Source: Tretioscincus oriximinensis
Taxonomy: Eukaryota > Chordata > Lepidosauria > Squamata > Gymnophthalmidae
Length of the DNA: 64,000 nucleotides
Assembly (NCBI GenBank): GCA_022410635.1
Contig: JAJVDF010000237.1
Coordinates: forward strand, 260,485 to 324,484
Direction: 5' to 3'
Below the pieces are notes generated by a model. It saw only the letters and a list, made by a program, of their open reading frames with translations. It ran no database searches and had not been told where the DNA came from. The position numbers were made by a program, and so were the translations under genes. Of this stretch, positions 1-11,760 are shown in pieces (position 1 is the stretch's first letter; each line of letters starts with the position of its first letter).

Positions 1-345
1 GCGGGTCCCTTTCGCAGCCTCCTGCTGCCGCGCTGCTGCTAATTGGCCGCTACAAGCAAGAGTGCGAACCAAGTTCTTCTTCTGGGCCGGCTGGGCGGGC
101 AGAGGGGGGAGCCCGGAGGGCGCCTGGGACCTGCTGTGCGGGTCGGTTCCTTCCTCCGCGCTCCGCTGCCTCTTTGAGATTCGCTCTGGCGGGCGCTGCC
201 GCCGGGACGCGCTCCCCGCTTCCTACCTGCCCATTTATCTGGGTGGGTCGAAGCCCCTGCCTGGCCACCTCACTCGACGTGCCGCTTGGAGAACCCCGGG
301 GGGCCCCTGGAAGAGGTGGGGACAAGACCCCTGGCTTCACCCTCC
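1..345. promoter_or_regulatory. CpG-island-like GC-rich block
   Basis: Roughly 30 CpG dinucleotides occur in the first 300 bases, against very few elsewhere in the window. The block extends off the left edge. Open frames exist on both strands but match nothing I recognise and are explained by GC richness. It lies in or beyond the FAM20C intron downstream of the 79-nt exon. It could be an alternative or antisense promoter, or the start of an unrelated transcript. Bases 346-514 that follow are unremarkable. Confidence 0.55.
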
Positions 346-514
346 TTGCTGAATTTGGCCGGCCCTCCACAATATTTTCTGTTTCTCATGTGGCCCCATG
401 GAAAAAATAATTGCCCAGCCGTCATACAGAAAATAGGATTTGATATAATAACAGAAAATAAAAATAGATTATTGGGCATTAATTTCAGTGCTCACATGAG
501 GAAGCGATTGAAGA

Positions 515-774
515 GAAAAAAATCACTGCANCACCACTAGTGGGCTCTGGAAAACCTTCCTCGCAATAAAAAAATATTAAAAAAATCCAAAAATCTCACA
601 CAATTTGAAAAAATCTCATGCACTTCAAAAAATTCTTGCATGCATTGAAAATTTCTCGGGTGGGAATTTTGGAGGGATATGCATGTTGGTGAGTGATTTG
701 GATATTCATGAATATACAAATTAGCATGAATATTAATTGCCCCAGTTTGGGCCTCAGAAAATCTGGTCAGTCTA
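515..774 (+). mobile_element. hAT-like MITE, left end missing
   Basis: Matches the interior and right end of the copy at 56761-57135: ACTAGTGGGCTCTGG, TTCTCGGGTGGGAATTT, GGAGGGATATGCATGTT and the terminal GCCTCAGAAAATCTGGTCAG. The left terminal inverted repeat is absent, so this is a 5'-truncated or decayed copy. Confidence 0.7.
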
Positions 775-1150
775 ATATAGTACAATCCTACTAGAACGGT
801 TTGGGCACACGCTATTATACTGACAATTATATTCCTTACTTCCATCGGACACATAGAATCCAAGTCTCCATGTAATACTGCCATTTTATCCGCTATATTT
901 ATTTGTAATGTAAATATATTATTTATCTCTCTTTGTATTTCAGTCTAGAATTCTTGTACCTTTTGACATTCCCAAATCATATGAATGTACCTATGAATAT
1001 TGACAACCATGGCAATACTTTCCATTTAAATGGGGGGGGGGGGAGAATGTGACAACCATGCCAGTATTCTATACCACTTACGGAGTGTCTTCCTTCTTGT
1101 TTCCTTCATGCGATTGTCTTTTTTATTCTCATAGTTAAGTGGTACAATAT
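775..1150 (-). mobile_element. L1-clade LINE remnant (ORF2 C-terminal part)
   Basis: Minus-strand reading gives pieces such as GTFIHMIWECQKVQEF and WYRILAWL. These resemble the Cys/His-rich C-terminal stretch of L1 ORF2, broken by frameshifts and stops. A run of G at 1031-1043 interrupts it. 1150-1610 holds nothing I recognise. Confidence 0.5.
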
Positions 1151-1609
1151 AATTCATTACTAAATTGGACCCCATCCTGCTGAACTTAATGCTCTGAATC
1201 ATCTGGTAACAGGTAGACCTGTTACTTCAGTGTCAACAGCCCTTTTGGTTCTCCAAATTGGAATGTACTCCATCCAAGGCAAATGAAATGGTTTTCCTAT
1301 GTAGTGCTCCAGCATGTAGAAGGTAACTCCTGTACCATTTTCCTGAAGAGTTAGAATGGAAGGTAAGAGCAGAAAGCCTCACAGTCTATAGATATCCTTC
1401 AATGAATGATGGAAAGAAGGCCCAGATCTATCAAAATCAGTAAATGAAGAACACCTCCCATATATACCCAACCTGCCCACACCTGATGAGGATGTGGACA
1501 TGTGGACGGCCTACTCCAGGCTGCTAGCTACTTGAATGTAGGGAAGGTCAAACTGTTGATCTGTTCACCCTCACCTTCAGCTGAGCCCCAAAATCCGCTC
1601 TTGTTGAAG

Positions 1610-1700
1610 GCACTGTTCCATTTTTAATTGTTCTATTTTAGTCTCTTTTATGTATTTTTTTATTATTGTGATCTGCCCTGAGACATTTCAAGAGAAGACA
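1610..1700 (+). repeat. L2-type LINE 3' tail fragment
   Basis: The segment GTGATCTGCCCTGAGACATT after a T-rich stretch resembles the L2 3' end seen elsewhere here (compare 11610-11700 and 57440-57495). Confidence 0.4.
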
Positions 1701-1756
1701 GCTTGCACCTTACATACAACCACATGAGGGAATGCAGTACAGACATTTCTGAAAAA

Positions 1757-1915
1757 AGGATAGAATTATAGGGAGTTGGAAGAGACCTCCAGGGTCATCN
1801 GGTCCAACCACCTGCTCAATGCAGGATTCATTAAACCATCCCAGACCAACGACTGTCCAGCCTCTGTTTGAAGACTTTTAGCAAAGGTGAACTCACCACC
1901 TCCTGATGGTTGGGT
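1757..1915 (-). mobile_element. CR1 LINE 3' end
   Basis: Contains GAGTTGGAAGAGACCTCCAG, GGTCCAACCACCTGCTCAAT and GCAGGATTCATTAAACCATC. This is the reverse complement of the CR1 3' end present at 59920-59990. 1916-2810 shows no recognisable gene or repeat. Confidence 0.75.
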
Positions 1916-2814
1916 GCTCCATCAAGACCTGAAGAAAGTGGTCAATGTGACCAGGGCAGTTGGAACTATTACTTCCTGTCTGCCTTCACGCACTTCCTCT
2001 CTGGCTAAACGTCTTTGCTGAGACTTCTTTTCTCTTAAAAGAAAGTACATCTGCCCAGGATAATTATTACTGATGAGCTGAGAGCATTCAACCCAAGGCA
2101 CGCTTTCCTGATGATGTCTACCGGTTGATGACAAATCAAAGTACTTAAATGGCTGCAGAGCACTCATCCTTTACAGTGAAGTACCTAGGTAACCATCTCT
2201 AAGGCTGGTTCAAGGGGAGAGGGAAATGGCTAATTTCTTCATCTAGCTGAGAAATGGGTTTCCTTGGGGATGTGTCAACTTTGCAGTTTGAGAAGGACAA
2301 TTGTGAAAACAAATTAGTTTGTGGCTTTCAGTTCCTTGGCTTAACAAATTATTATTGAAACATGATAATGAATTTCATTGTACAACAGTTTTTTGCCCCA
2401 CCTGCGGGTCATTCTAACAAACCCACCCTCACCTAGCTCTTGGCCTTCCTCTACCCCTGCTATCCCTGAACCAGTCCCAAATTGCAATTCCAATCCCTTG
2501 GAACTGCCTGCCTGGATTTTAAATCTGTGTGTTCTTTCTTCACTTGAATGGGCAAAAAATGTTTTTGTCCAACTGAAGCAAGCATTTAGAACACAGAAAA
2601 GCTAGAATATAGCACTTGCATTTCCATAACACAATAATGGTAGCGGACTGTTTGGGCACAGTCCAAGGGAGGATGGAAATGTGTAAAGTACCCGCCTGCC
2701 CAAGGTTTTTGTTTTGCATTTTGAATATATGACAACCCTAGTGTTATTCAGAGAAACTAGTCATGATCTACAGCAAACCAGCCAATTCATTAATGTTTGC
2801 ATTGAACGGAAGAT

Positions 2815-3540
2815 TCATGAGAACATCAGAGGAGCCCTGCTGAATGGGGCCAGAGCCCATCCAGTCCAGCCTTCTATCTCACACAGTGGCTTGCACCTGG
2901 GCAGTCTGGAACAGAAGAAGGCAAAATCTTCACCTGTTCTTGATTCCCTGAAAACGGTATTTCCAATCCATTGCTCCATTCTGGAGGCCATATCAAGGGA
3001 TCTACCCTAGAAGCTCTTTGTACCCTTGATATCCAGGTACTTGTCTAATCCTGTCTTAAAGCAATCCAAGTTGCTAGCTATCACCACCTCTTTTGGAAGT
3101 CAATTCCACAGGCTGATGACCCCCTGAGTGAAAAAATACTTTGCTTTGCCTATCCTCACTTTTCTGTCCATCAGCTTCAAGAAGGACCATCTAGTCATAG
3201 TATTTCTCTATTCCCCTTACCCATCCCATGCATGATTTTATATACAGGGTGCTTCAAAAAAATGTATACACACTTTGAACTTCCATAGAAAATTTATTTA
3301 CTGTTCTACAAAGTTAAATTTCAGGATTTCCCGATTTGAACAGTATTAACATTTGTTATTTACGTTTTATTTACATTGGACTTTAAGCTTTCTAATTTCC
3401 TGAAATTTAACTTTGTAGAACATTAAATAAATTTTCTATGGAAGTTCACAGTGTGTATACATTTTTTGAAGCACCCTGTATTTCAATCAGATCATCTCCT
3501 AAACATCATCTTTCAAAGCTGAAGAGGCCTAGATGTTTCA
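2815..3540 (-). mobile_element. CR1 LINE 3' portion, interrupted by a mariner MITE
   Basis: Shows the signature AACATCAGAGGAGCCCTGCT, CCAGTCCAGCCTTCTATCTC, CACAGGCTGATGACC and, after the insertion, TTTCAATCAGATCATCTCCT. The order is the reverse of the plus-strand copy at 35860-36600. The element resumes immediately after the insertion at 3245-3478. Confidence 0.8.
3245..3478. mobile_element. Tc1/mariner-type MITE, copy 1
   Basis: A 234-bp palindromic element with CAGGGTGCTTCAAAAAAATG at one end and its complement at the other. TA dinucleotides flank it at 3243-3244 and 3479-3480. Long inverted arms (for example CATAGAAAATTTATTTA and TAAATAAATTTTCTATGG) surround a short unique core. No transposase is present. 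Two more copies lie at 33626-33847 and 58678-58900. Confidence 0.85.
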
Positions 3541-4326
3541 GCTTGATTTTCTTAGAGAGTTTTCATATATACAGTATATATATATAATTCATTTAAACCA
3601 AACTGCACTCCCCCAGTTATGAATGCAAATTATTCAGTCAAAGCGTTCACATTCGCTATATTTATGCACTTGAAAGGAATTGTTTTAATAGGGTTTTGAT
3701 TTTTATTTTAATAAGGTATTTCTTGTTTTCATGTTCGTTCAATTAGCAAGCACACTGTCATACTGAACAAACAGATATTTGGTCCAACGGGGAACTGAAC
3801 ACAAGATTTACTTCCCTAGTTCCGTATTTTTTTTTNAAAAAAGTTCAGTACTAATTTTAATTGCTCTTAATTTTAAATGCTGTAGTCCACCATGGGACTT
3901 CATGATGTGAGGCAGGATACGTAATAAACAAAGAAGAACGAAGTGAGTGAATGATCTCCTGAAAACGTGGCCTTGAATTCCATAAAGAGGTGGGCAGGCA
4001 GAGCACAGGTATAATAAATGAAAATGGTAATTTGTTGTAGCCCTTCATTTTTTATCTGTCCTCTAACGATCTCTGATAAAGACGGCTGTGTGATTCAAGC
4101 AGTGGCAAGATGCCAAGAATGGGGCACTCTCCTCTTGGAAGAATGAAATTATATATTTTTTCAACCAAGCCTTTCATCAAACGGGCGTATTAAATTCCAG
4201 CTCCTATTCCTGAGCTCGTTTCTCTGCAAAGTTACATTAGTGTTCAGAAAAAGAAAACGGCAGCTGGGAGAAAACAAGCCCAGCTCTTCAAAAAAACAGG
4301 AATTGGAAGGAAAACATGCTTAGCGG
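3541..4326. other. Non-repetitive intronic stretch
   Basis: Contains a short TA-rich run near 3570-3590 and otherwise single-copy-looking sequence with no open frame of note. I see no gene. Confidence 0.4.
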
Positions 4327-4329
4327 TTT

Positions 4330-4555
4330 TAGGGTGAGCACCTTCCACTAGCCTGTAGCTCTAGCCAACCCAGCTATTTGAAAGCAAGAATTGCAAGAAA
4401 TTGCAACTGTCAGTGAGCGGATACATGGGAACCACCACAGCCTGGTGGGGAAGATAGAATGTCAACCTTTGGGCAAAAATACCCTTGTAAGCCGCTTTGA
4501 GTCCCTTTGAAAGGTGAGAAGACCCAGTTCTTCTTCTGCTTTTTCCTCTTCTTCA
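4330..4555 (+). mobile_element. tRNA-derived SINE with TTC tail (SINE-B), head missing
   Basis: Contains GGTGAGCACCTTCCACTAGC, TTGCAAGAAATTGCAAC, GGTGGGGAAGATAGAATGTC, GCCGCTTTGAGTCCCTTTG and a TTCTTCTTC-rich 3' end. This is the body of the SINE whose complete form is at 13616-13921. Confidence 0.8.
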
Positions 4556-5726
4556 CTATATGCATTAACTGAGACTCTTGATAAAAGGGGGGGGGGGGGC
4601 TACCTTAGAGAATGAACCAACGAAGTGGGGAGCAAGGCTTTAAGGGGTGAGGAACTAAGGCCTGGAAGCGAATCCAGTCTGCAGAACCATTTGGTCTGAT
4701 CCACGGCACACTCCCCGATGAACCATTAGGCTTCAGGAGCAAGACCTGCAGCAGTGCTGGCCAACTGCTACGCCACCTGGGTGCCATTACATCTGTAACC
4801 TATGCCCATAGTGGACGTTCCTAAAATTCAAACAATAGCCTTCCTAGGGCATTCAGCAATGTGAGCATGGTAAATCTCACGAGACGTTGAGGCTTGCTCC
4901 CCCCCCTTCATTGGCTGTCAGCTCACAGAGAATGGTGGGAATTGTAGCAAGGCAAGTGTAGCAATGACTTATGGGAAATGCCCTGTGCCGGGAATCCAAG
5001 GAAACGTAATAGGAAGGCAGGAAACAGCATGGAAAATTGTAGGTAGGTGGGGCAGAAACACGNACATGCTTTTCCGAATTTAAAAGAAGTAGTGAGACTA
5101 AACATGCTTTCTACTTCCAAATGAGATCAAGCAATCTATCTCTGATGTTCCCCAAGGCTCATCTTACCTTTAAAGTAATAACCTAGTAATGCAAGACAGA
5201 TCTAAGGCAGATGGTGGCTTCAGCAATGTCCCCCTGAACCCACAATCACGGTCCCCTACATCGGAGCTTCATCTTTCCCCCTTCTGTTCCTCGTAAGCTT
5301 ATTCTAAGCCCCAGAGTGGTGGAAAAGAAACCTGTTTTGGTTGCTCATAGCAGAGATGGGCATTTCTGCCTTCTGTGCCTGCACAAGATGAGCAGCCAAG
5401 CATGCGTGTCTGCCAGAGGATTGCTATCCATCTGCCTGGATGGCAACTTGCCTGCCCACAAGTTGTCAGACATTGTCCCGCGTGCCAGCTGAGCATGGAT
5501 TTGAGCAGGCAGCTTGGATGCATTGCAAAAGCCTTCCCTTTTGCATGACTGCTCTCTCCTTTTGGACACTGCCAACACAACATCTTCCTTTGGCTTTTTC
5601 TTTGCCATTGTTCATAACTACATCCTAGAAAGAGCATATTTAACTTGGTTATATATTTAACTTGGTAGGATCCATGGGAGACCTTTAAGTTGCCATCTGT
5701 AAAATGTGGGATCCAGATGAGCCTGT
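4556..5726. other. No gene recognised
   Basis: Holds a G run at 4588-4599 and mixed sequence. A roughly 180-codon minus-strand frame around 5299-5835 reaches into the purine-rich microsatellite and has no recognisable domain. Confidence 0.4.
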
Positions 5727-5995
5727 GTTGAAGAAGGAGAAGGAGGTGGAGATGGAGGAAGAGGAAGAAGAGAAGGAAAAGGAGAAAAAGGAGAAAAAGA
5801 AGAAGAAAGCGAAGGAGGAGGAGAAGGAGGAACATTAGAAGTAGAAGGAGAATAATTGATTTTTATACCTCGCTTTTCTCAACCTAAAGGCAGATCAGCT
5901 TACATAAGAAGGACAGAGAGAGCTCCAAAGGATTGTGTCTAGCCCAAGGACACCCAGCTGGCTTCAAGGAGTCCAGANTCAGACAAGAAGGCTTC
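5727..5995 (-). repeat. Purine-rich (GAA/GGA)n microsatellite with degraded SINE
   Basis: 5727-5850 is a GAA/GGA-rich array. It is followed by TTTTTATACCTCGCTTTTCT, GCAGATCAGCTTACATAAG and GGACACCCAGCTGGCTTC. That is a SINE read on the minus strand, with the microsatellite at its 3' end. Confidence 0.6.
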
Positions 5996-6239
5996 CAGAT
6001 AAGAACTTCTTTAACCAAAGGACCAGATAGACCCTCAAATAGGAGCTCTCTCTATTGATGTTCGATAGCATTGAGATGTTGCCAGTTCCTGGTTGAGTCC
6101 ATGGACATTTCTATACAATATTTTTGGATGCATATAAACAGCTGCCTTTTGTAGTATTATANAATGATATAGAATATTTATGCCATCGTTATGCCCAGAA
6201 GCATAAGAAATCTGTCTCTCATCTTTGTTGGACATGGGA

Positions 6240-6470
6240 AGGGGTGAGCACCTTCCACTAGCCTATATCTCTAGCCAACCAAGCTACTGGAAAGTATGAA
6301 TTGCAAGAAATTGCAATTGACTGCAAGTAGATACATAGGAACCACCACAGCCTTTGTTTGGAAGATAGAATGTCAGCCTTCGGGCAAAAACACCCTTCTA
6401 AGCTGCTTTGAGTCCCTTTGAAAGGCGAGAACAGCGGGATATAAGAACCCAGTTCTTCTTCTTCTTTTGT
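6240..6470 (+). mobile_element. SINE-B copy (TTC-tailed), head missing
   Basis: Carries GGTGAGCACCTTCCACTAGC, GAATTGCAAGAAATTGCAAT, GCTGCTTTGAGTCCCTTTG and AACCCAGTTCTTCTTCTTC in the same order as the full copy at 13616-13921. 6471-7277 has no recognisable gene. Confidence 0.8.
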
Positions 6471-7277
6471 CCCTATCAATTTGCCTATATTCCAGAGTAA
6501 ATCCTGCCATACTTCCCAGCTTGCAAATGGCTGATCTGAATTTCTTCTGAAACTGATTGTAGGCTCCTTTTGTCACCAGATGGAAAATTCAAGGGGAGTT
6601 TTGAAAGCCTGCAAGTGGGGCTTTTAAATTCTACCATAGCCTTTTTACAGTGTAACATTGATTGTGAAAAGTAGCTGAGCACCTTTTTAGTCTCCACTCT
6701 TGATAAATGGCAGAGCTGGACATACTACCAGCTAGTATATCCACATGGTGCCGCCATGGTGCAAAGTTAGAACATAACACTGCAGAAGTGGCATAAAAGT
6801 ACTAGCAAGAAAATGCATAATTACAGCCCTTTCACGCTTATGAGCTACCACTGCTGGATCCGCACAATTTTGTGAGGCAAATCCTCCGTTATCATACCAT
6901 TACAATGTAAAAGATACCATGTGTTGATGCAGACTCAGGAGTACTTTTCCATATCCTATTTCTGAAGAGAGGGACTGGGATTGAACTAATGCCCCTCTGT
7001 GTCCCAGGCCCTATCACTGAATTGCTACCACTACGTAGCACTCATTAAGGCACTCTAATATGAAATTTCCGGGGGAAAATCTGAAAGCACACTGACAGTG
7101 ATTGACATGAAGGCACAACCTCTGGGCTTATCATTCCTTTGTTGAATGCAGGAAAATATACTCAATCGAGGAAACCCCTGGGTGGAAACCCCAAAGTGGG
7201 GAACATAAAAGTCTGCATTTCCATGTTCCCCTTAGAGCAGAAGGCACATGGGCTGTGAGCAATAGTAAAAAATTGAG

Positions 7278-7543
7278 CAAGTTTGGTATAGTGGTTAGAA
7301 TGTTGGCCCCGCCTCACAACCCATCTGGTAGTCTCCCGGTTCAATTCTCCACTCCTCCAGGAAGCCAGCTGGGTGATCTTGGGCAAATCACAGTTCTTAG
7401 AACTCTTTCATCCCCACATACTTTACAGAATGTCTGTTGTGGAGAAAGCAACAAAAGTTATGTTCCCCCCCCCCCCCCCATGGTTGGCTGCCCCAAGAAC
7501 TTTGGGTATAGGGCGGGATATAAGTATAAATAATAAATAAATA
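7278..7543 (+). mobile_element. tRNA-derived SINE, Sauria-SINE-like (SINE-A)
   Basis: The tRNA-type A box reads TGGTATAGTGG and the B box GGTTCAATTC, so it has an internal RNA polymerase III promoter. The body includes CTGGGTGATCTTGGGCAAAT and GTCTGTTGTGGAGAAAGCAA. The tail has GGGTATAGGGCGGGATATAA and AAATAAATAA. A C14 run interrupts the copy. 7544-8669 is unremarkable. Confidence 0.85.
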
Positions 7544-8669
7544 AACTAATAAAGATCACTTTAAGAGCAATTTTTATTTAGCATGCCAGCAGCATCCTTG
7601 GGTAGAAGCTGCCTTTCCTTAGCTTAAAATAGGACGCGCTTCATTGTGATGGGTGACTTCAAAGGCTTTTCATCTCCGCCTCCCACCTACTCTCAACCAG
7701 CTAGGAATGAGGGAAGATACACTCTGAAGCACCCAGAGGTAACACACTGGAATTTGTGCCATCACATTTTGAAAATTCAGCTTCCCACAGACTGGGTCAA
7801 CCATGGCACAACAATTTCGTTAGACCCTTCGGAAGCTCTCCTTGGGAAGGAAGCACTGCCAAAGAAACCGGACACACCCTGTAATTTTTGTGCTAGCCTN
7901 TTCCTTAGCTAAGATCAGCCATAATTGAAGGGTAGGTTAGATCGTTCAGGGAAACATGGCTCCTCCGCATTTTAGCTTCTTGGACCTCAAAAGCAATCCC
8001 CTTTAGCTTCATTTAGATAGGCAATATGAATGCTTATGTCTCTATATCACTCTGGCTTGTTGCCAGCACACATCTGTTGAAGATGGTTGCTCCACTGGTA
8101 AGACTAACCAAGGGCTTCCATAAACTTCTTCCTCAACTGTGTCATTCCCGTAAGAGTTACTACTGTTTGTATATTTACTTTTGCTTCTTCGATGCCTCCA
8201 CAAACGGGACATTGAGGGTTTCTAAATAAGCTCCCGGAAAGGAGGAGCCCATCAAGCAGGATGTGTGTGGCCTCTTCGCAAACACTGGTTTGGGTCTAAA
8301 ATGCCAACATTTGTAACTTTTGCACTAGATCTTTAACAAAAGTAGCACTGACAGGAGAAACAAAATAACTTAACCAAAGCCAGTTTGAAATCGATGTGAT
8401 GTACCAAGTTCAGGGTACAGAACATGAGCACCGACTTTAAAAAAAAGAAACAACTTAGCATTTCAAAGTCGTAACCATTTTAGGCTATAGAATCAAACAC
8501 AGAAACTCTTTCAAAGATTTGTACACGGGGAACTTGCCTGGCACAGTCCCGCCCTTTCTTTTGTTTCTGGCCCCACCACACAACCCATCTCTTTTGACCA
8601 CATGACTCTTGGCTCCGCCCATCACTAAGATGGCATCCCAGAACCAGAACCGGAAATGCTATCAATAGC

Positions 8670-8860
8670 TAGGCTGACCAGATGATCCCATTTTTTTGGG
8701 GGGGGGGTTGAAAACCAGTTTTGGGGGTGCCTCCCGTTATTTTCCGAGGGGGGAAAAAAAAAAATTTTTTTGAAACATTTTTCCTCAGAAAAAACTGGGA
8801 GGCACCACAAAACTGGGTTTTCAACACCCCCCAAAGAGGTCATCGGGTCAGCCTAGCCTA
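8670..8860. mobile_element. Palindromic (foldback) hAT-like MITE
   Basis: Begins TAGGCTGACCAGATGA and ends with the complement GGTCATCGGGTCAGCCTA. Both arms carry the CCC...GGGG / GGTGCCTCCC sequence and the TTTTTCCTCAG motif, so the element is two left ends facing each other. TCAATAGC (8662-8669 and 8861-8868) is a perfect 8-bp target duplication. The right end carries a duplicated GCCTA. Confidence 0.8.
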
Positions 8861-9644
8861 TCAATAGCAGAAGTCATGTGGCCAAAAAAGGCGAGACCTG
8901 AAATGAAATAATGGACTGGGCCTGAGCAGGGGTCGGGGTGCCATAATAACTCCTCATTGTTGGTGGGCGGGGCAGAAGGGAGGGAGAATACTCATGATTT
9001 GGATTTTCTTCCCTGTAGGGAAAACTAAAATATCATACAACATCATATACGTAGGAGATTCTAATACAATTTTCCATCACTGAGGTAGTCAGCAAGAACT
9101 TTTGTAGACAAGGCAAAGTTGAAGAAGCTACTGATGCCGATCCTTTTTCTGGATATTCAGCGTAGCATTGTCTCAGTGGTTGTTTGCTACCATCAGTTTT
9201 AGTGCCATTGATATTTTATCAAAGTACTGCCAACGCAAGGGTTTTCTTGTTTTTGAGCCTTTCTTCCTAACCTATGAAATGCTAAATAATTGGATGGTGG
9301 GTTACTTAAAATGAAGCCTTTGCCTGTACAGTTATCTTACAGATAAATCCTGGGGACAGAAACTAGTTAAAATATTCATTCTTAAACAAAAACAGTAGAT
9401 AGGTGCTTAGGATTGTATTCACAAGCACGTACAGACATGCATCTAAACAATTCAAAAGTGACATACTTTGGACTTGGTATTACAGTAGAAAAATGTCAAC
9501 CAAGTCTTGTGAAGCAGAAGAGATTTTAAAATAAGTCTATTGGCATATTGGCAGCAATAAACTGGCTCATGGAAACATATAAATCATGACTGGTTAATAC
9601 CACACTGGTTAGAACTCTAATCACAGAATACAAAGTATGTATAA

Positions 9645-9893
9645 GTATTATTATTTAATTATTTATTTGTACTTATATCCTGCCCTATACCCGAAGGTCT
9701 CAAGGTGGCCAACCATAGGGTGGTGCACATAGCTCTTGTTTTCTCCACAACAGACACCCTGTAGTGTAGGTAGGGCTGAGAGAGCTCAAAGAACAGTGAC
9801 TGGCCGAAGGTTGCCCAGCTGGCTTTCATGGATGAGTTGGGAATCGAACCGGGAGACTACCATATGGGAGTCCAATACTCTAATCACTACACC
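9645..9893 (-). mobile_element. SINE-A copy (Sauria-SINE-like)
   Basis: Reverse complement of the family: ATCCTGCCCTATACCCGAAG, TTTCTCCACAACAGACACCC, then GAATCGAACCGGGAGACTAC (B box) and CTCTAATCACTACACCA (A box). AT-rich 3' tail at the left end. 8861-9644 has no recognised gene. Confidence 0.85.
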
Positions 9894-9894
9894 A

Positions 9895-10005
9895 TCTTTA
9901 ATGGGCATCACAAAGAGCAAACTGCAGCAGGTGCAGCTTATAATGCTGAGTACATCTGCTGAAATTTCTTCTTTGACACATCTTTTAAAGAGGTAGATCT
10001 CTTAT
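9895..10005. mobile_element. Short palindromic element, family F
   Basis: Shares TTTAATGG, ATCTGCTGAAATTTC and TCTTTGACACATC with segments near 48860, 63125 and 63935. The two halves are roughly reverse complements (..GTGTCAAA..TTTCAGCAG.. / ..CTGCTGAAA..TTTGACAC..). Unclassified. Confidence 0.45.
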
Positions 10006-10719
10006 TTGTTATTTTTTTCCTATTCACTCCTCACCTGTCATGTTATTTTGGATTGTAAGGCTGAAGCCTACCATATGTACTCTAAATCCCCCAACAACCT
10101 TCTCAGGTTGGATAAATATATACATATATATTAAACAATTATGAGCATACTGAAGACCATTCACTAAAAGACTAAAAGTAATGAATGGCCAGTGGGAGAG
10201 AGACACAGGGCACAGGAAGAATTAATTATTCATTTCCCTGAATTTTGTACTTCTGTAGAAATAGTTTCAAATGTTTCCCAAAACTTATTTCTTTCAGGCA
10301 AGTCTGAAATTTCAAGAAATCCATACTGAAAATTCAATAAATACTTTTTTTTTTTTTTGCAATAGCAAGTATTCACATTTGGGGATTTGGAAAACAATTC
10401 CAAATGGTTGAGATTAAAGCACCAGGATCAGAAATGATGTTTCTAAATGTTCAGGAAAGGGGCTTATACCCAAGTCTGAACAAGAGAGGAAATACAATGG
10501 GTTTTCTTAAGGCATTTGAATCTAGTATTGTAGTAAAATTCTGGAAGCGGCTTCCTTTTTAATTTTAATTTTATCTTCATATAACAATGGAAACATGTTA
10601 CAAAATAAGAAAGTTATATCTCTTCCATTTCTATCCTTTTCACTTCCCCTCCTCTTCTTTCCCTTCTTGTACCATTTAACTAACAGCTCTAAATTCACGG
10701 ATGACACCATTTTGGAGGA

Positions 10720-10885
10720 GGCTCTTCTGGCCAGTGACGGGAGCTCCCAGAAGCCAAATATCAGGCAGGGAGCCTGAAAATCTGGGTTACCTTGTCCCTG
10801 GGCAGGACAGGAAGCGATGACAAACGTGACATCACTTCCTAGGCATGACAGGATGTGACGTCACCCTGGGTGCCNTTTTCCAGCA
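10720..10885. repeat. Repeat fragment carrying CRE-like sites
   Basis: Contains GGAGCCTGAAAATCTGGG, GACATCACTTCCTAGGCATG and GATGTGACGTCACC. It resembles 28140-28350 and, more distantly, 51270-51480 and 62460-62705. Unclassified. 10006-10719 shows only a T run near 10345 and no gene. Confidence 0.5.
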
Positions 10886-10964
10886 AGTAAATCCTGGCAG
10901 TGATTATCCATAGCAGTGGCTATGTCCAAGGTGAGGAGATTTTCTGATGTAACCCTGTGCATGA

Positions 10965-11047
10965 TCCCACATTGATCCTGCATTGAGCAGGGGGTTGGAC
11001 TCGATGGCCCTGGAGGTCCCTTCCAACTAAGATTCTATGATTCTCAT
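10965..11047 (+). mobile_element. CR1 LINE 3' end
   Basis: GATCCTGCATTGAGCAGGGG, TTGGACTCGATGGCCCTGGA and the terminal AAGATTCTATGATTCTCAT are the CR1 3' terminus, severely 5'-truncated. Confidence 0.8.
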
Positions 11048-11429
11048 AGACTGCATGAGATTCTCATGAAGTTCCCATCATTGCTTTCAGTGGGCGATCA
11101 GCCAATAGTCTCCTTTGGAGATGATGGACACTGAATGTGTCCACTTACCTCGATTAGAAGACCAATGGCCATGATGGATTTTAGTAATAAGGATGGGTTA
11201 ATTTATANCAAGAACGTGAAGGGAAGTGAGATTTGACGGACGGAGGGGTAAGAGATAGATTATGATTAATATCATCATTTCTTGTTGATTTCTGTAATTG
11301 AAAATGTTTTTTAAAGCATACAGATAATATATATAATTGAAAACACATTTTAAATTAACAAAAAATACCCACAAATCCAGCTGTTGACTAGGAGAAAATT
11401 AGACCAAGTGTGGAATAAGGAGATATAAA

Positions 11430-11760
11430 TTTCATTTCACACTTCATTATTTATTTGTTAAATTAATAAAGCTATTACTTTTATTAAACTAAATTAATCA
11501 GAATAAAATTTTATTAATTAATAAGATTGAATTATGGTGTCAAATTATTTTCATTTTGTTAATGCAAGATAAGTATAATATATGCTGTGTAACAATACAA
11601 TTTGTGCAATGTAATGAATATGCTGCCCTGAGACATTCGGGTATAGGGGTATTGTTTGAATATATAATAAACAAACAAATAATAATTAAAAAATAAATAA
11701 TGGAAATGGAATGGATATATTTGCAGTGAAAAAATAAAATAAAATTATCATGTCTAATTT
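11430..11760. other. AT-rich stretch with L2-type tail
   Basis: Very A+T-rich sequence. 11618-11700 includes GCTGCCCTGAGACATTCGGG followed by an AAATAA-rich tail, consistent with a LINE or SINE 3' end on the plus strand. Confidence 0.45.

Noticed and set aside
50..370. FAM20C first exon in the CpG island
   Set aside because: It lies on the wrong side of the two recognised exons, and neither strand reads as FAM20C.
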